From NCBI GenBank assembly GCA_030612185.1, contig JAUWOI010000211.1, positions 1-7,357 on the forward strand: a DNA stretch of 7,357 bases, in the 5' to 3' direction. This document shows, one piece after another, positions 5,957 to 7,357 of this stretch (position 1 is its first letter; every line of letters starts with the position of its first letter). Under the pieces are notes generated by a model that saw nothing but the letters and a program-made list of their open reading frames with translations, did not search any database and had not been told where the DNA came from. The stretch comes from Anaerolineae bacterium (GTDB taxonomy: Bacteria; Chloroflexota; Anaerolineae; B4-G1). The position numbers were made by a program, and so were the translations under genes.

Positions 5957-7357
5957 TCACCCTGCCACCGCGTAGACGCTCTGCTCAGCGCCCCAGTAGT
6001 TGTCGTAGACGTGCTGGTAGACTTGGGTGCTTTTCTGCCGGCACATCTCTTTGGTGAAGCACCTGGGAAGTTGCCAGATCACGTCCTCGATGGCGACCCG
6101 TACAGCCGCGCGGGATTGCTGGCGCTTGCGCCAGTCGAGCACGAGTTTCTCCCCGGAGAGGGTGGTCAGGAGCGCGCGGGCGATACGTTTGGTCGCGCGT
6201 TTTTCCCTCTCGCTCAGGTCGGGGCCGGGACGGGTGAGGATGTCGAAGACAGCCAGTTCCCCCTCAGAGAGATTCTCGGCAATGTGGCGCTGCTCCTCTT
6301 CGCTCAGTTGCTGGGCGAAATCAACCAGGTCTCTGAAGAACCCCTCAATGTTGCGGGAGCCTGCGTTGTACTCGTCAATCATCTGCTGAAGTTCTTCCTG
6401 ATAGCTCACGCGGCTGCTGTTGAGACGCACCATGTGTCTCAGTATGGCGTTGAGGAAAGCCCGCAACTTCATGGCCTCGGTGCGCCTGCGCCTCTGCTCG
6501 AACTGCTGTCTGAGCTTCTCAAAGTCAATCTGGCTGAGGTCGAATAGCGGCCCTTCTCCCGGAATGGCGTAACGCCTGGCGACGATAGATTCGTCCAGTA
6601 CGTCCTCGACTTCGCCCATCAGGAAGGAGATGTCCACCTGCAGTGTCAAGGCGCGGATCTTGTCTGCCAGAACGACAAAGAACTTTCGCCTGGGAGCGAA
6701 CTCCCCGGCCCGCGTGTCGGGCAGGATGGCCTTGAAGAGTTGGTCTACGTTGCCGGCCAGGGCCAGGTACCTGGTCTTGAGATCATCGTTGACGATGATC
6801 TTCTCCACAGCATCGTCCATCAAGGCGATGCGCTCGTAGCCCTCGCCGGCCAGGAGGGACTCGACGTCCACGCCCTGGTACGTGCAGAAGACGTCCACTT
6901 CAATGATGACCTCGCGCAACCGCTCGACCAGAGCGTCTTTGTCCTCGACGGGTTGCTCGCCCGGCTGGAGTTCGCCGCCCGGCCCGGTGCCGTAGATGGC
7001 CAGCGCCCGTTGCAGATCGCGGAAGATGCCGACGTAGTCCACGATCAGACCGTTGACCTTTTCCCCGAAGACGCGGTTGGCCCGGGCGATGGTCTGCATC
7101 AGCGTGTGGTTGCGCATCGGCCGGTCGAGATAGATGGTGGAGCAGGAGGGCACGTCGAAGCCGGTGCGCCACATGGCGCAGACGAAGACCAGCCGAAAGG
7201 GGGCGCCGGGGTGCTTGAACTTCTCGTCCAGGTGCTCGGTCACGATCCTCCGTCGATGCGGCCGGATGTGCAGGCCGTGCTCCCTGAACTTCTGGATCTC
7301 CCCCTGCTCCTGGGAGATGACGACCGCCATGTCGGTCTGCTCCATAAAGGCGATTTT
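5957..7357 (-). CDS. hsdR: Type I restriction endonuclease subunit R, C-terminal part
   Basis: The frame is open to the window edge at 7357, so the gene is partial; the ATG at 7345 is internal. Of the 466 residues present, the first hundred hold the end of the second RecA-like helicase domain: motif V in VFVCAMWRTGFDVP (about 57-70) and motif VI in QTIARANR (about 88-95), followed by GLIVDYVGIFRDLQRALAIYG. The remainder matches the HsdR C-terminal domain (DUF3387 type), with EKIIVNDDLK near 185-194 and the closing LVLDWRKRQQSRAAVRVAIE and YQHVYDNYWG. HsdR is the ATP-driven translocase and nuclease of the type I complex with HsdM and HsdS. The nuclease site and helicase motifs I-IV would lie outside the window. 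The frame is intact, with no frameshift here. The downstream neighbour on the same strand is the AbiEi cluster. Confidence 0.92.
   Translation of the reverse strand, partial: KIAFMEQTDMAVVISQEQGEIQKFREHGLHIRPHRRRIVTEHLDEKFKHPGAPFRLVFVCAMWRTGFDVPSCSTIYLDRPMRNHTLMQTIARANRVFGEKVNGLIVDYVGIFRDLQRALAIYGTGPGGELQPGEQPVEDKDALVERLREVIIEVDVFCTYQGVDVESLLAGEGYERIALMDDAVEKIIVNDDLKTRYLALAGNVDQLFKAILPDTRAGEFAPRRKFFVVLADKIRALTLQVDISFLMGEVEDVLDESIVARRYAIPGEGPLFDLSQIDFEKLRQQFEQRRRRTEAMKLRAFLNAILRHMVRLNSSRVSYQEELQQMIDEYNAGSRNIEGFFRDLVDFAQQLSEEEQRHIAENLSEGELAVFDILTRPGPDLSEREKRATKRIARALLTTLSGEKLVLDWRKRQQSRAAVRVAIEDVIWQLPRCFTKEMCRQKSTQVYQHVYDNYWGAEQSVYAVAG
6780..6801. repeat. Near-perfect palindrome inside hsdR
   Basis: The arms AGATCATCGT (6780-6789) and ACGATGATCT (6792-6801) are exact reverse complements separated by only TG. 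The site encodes part of the conserved EKIIVNDDLK segment of HsdR, so codon choice on a conserved peptide may have produced it by chance. Confidence 0.6.

Noticed and set aside
5771..6547. Plus-strand ORF of 258 codons opposite abiEi and hsdR
   Set aside because: It lies antisense to two well-supported genes, runs through the abiEi promoter gap, and has no family resemblance.

Overview
The window looks like GC-rich bacterial DNA, most plausibly Chloroflexota (Anaerolineae-like). The pointers are the architecture of the first gene (LVIVD repeats, then NHL repeats, then a C-terminal PA14 domain of the wording common in that phylum) and the DUF6504 and AbiEi family members. The assignment rests on recalled family resemblance, not on a search. 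No RNA gene, CRISPR array or insertion sequence is visible.

Left part (1-2760, + strand): the 3' end of a very large repeat protein, open at the window edge. It carries about 4.5 LVIVD repeats with a 126-bp period, twelve NHL blades with a 141-bp period (enough for two six-bladed propellers) and one PA14 domain. A strong 12-bp-stem hairpin follows the stop codon. Centre (2761-4672): an intergenic stretch with a doubtful minus-strand mini-ORF, then a complete amidohydrolase of the N-acyl-D-amino-acid deacylase type behind a good ribosome binding site.

Right part (4707-7357, all - strand, convergent with the deacylase): read in the direction of transcription this is the C-terminal two-domain part of a type I restriction subunit (hsdR, open at the window edge), an 82-bp gap holding a near-consensus promoter with a palindrome over its -35 box, a complete AbiEi-type antitoxin gene, a 32-codon ORF joined to it by an ATGA overlap, and a complete DUF6504 gene. 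This is a small piece of a defence island.

The most interesting point is the 32-codon ORF at the place where the AbiEii toxin should be. Its first six residues look like an AbiEii N-terminus and the rest looks like an AbiEii C-terminus. The simplest reading is a clean in-frame deletion of the whole nucleotidyltransferase body, leaving an orphan antitoxin. The alternative is a genuinely small partner peptide.
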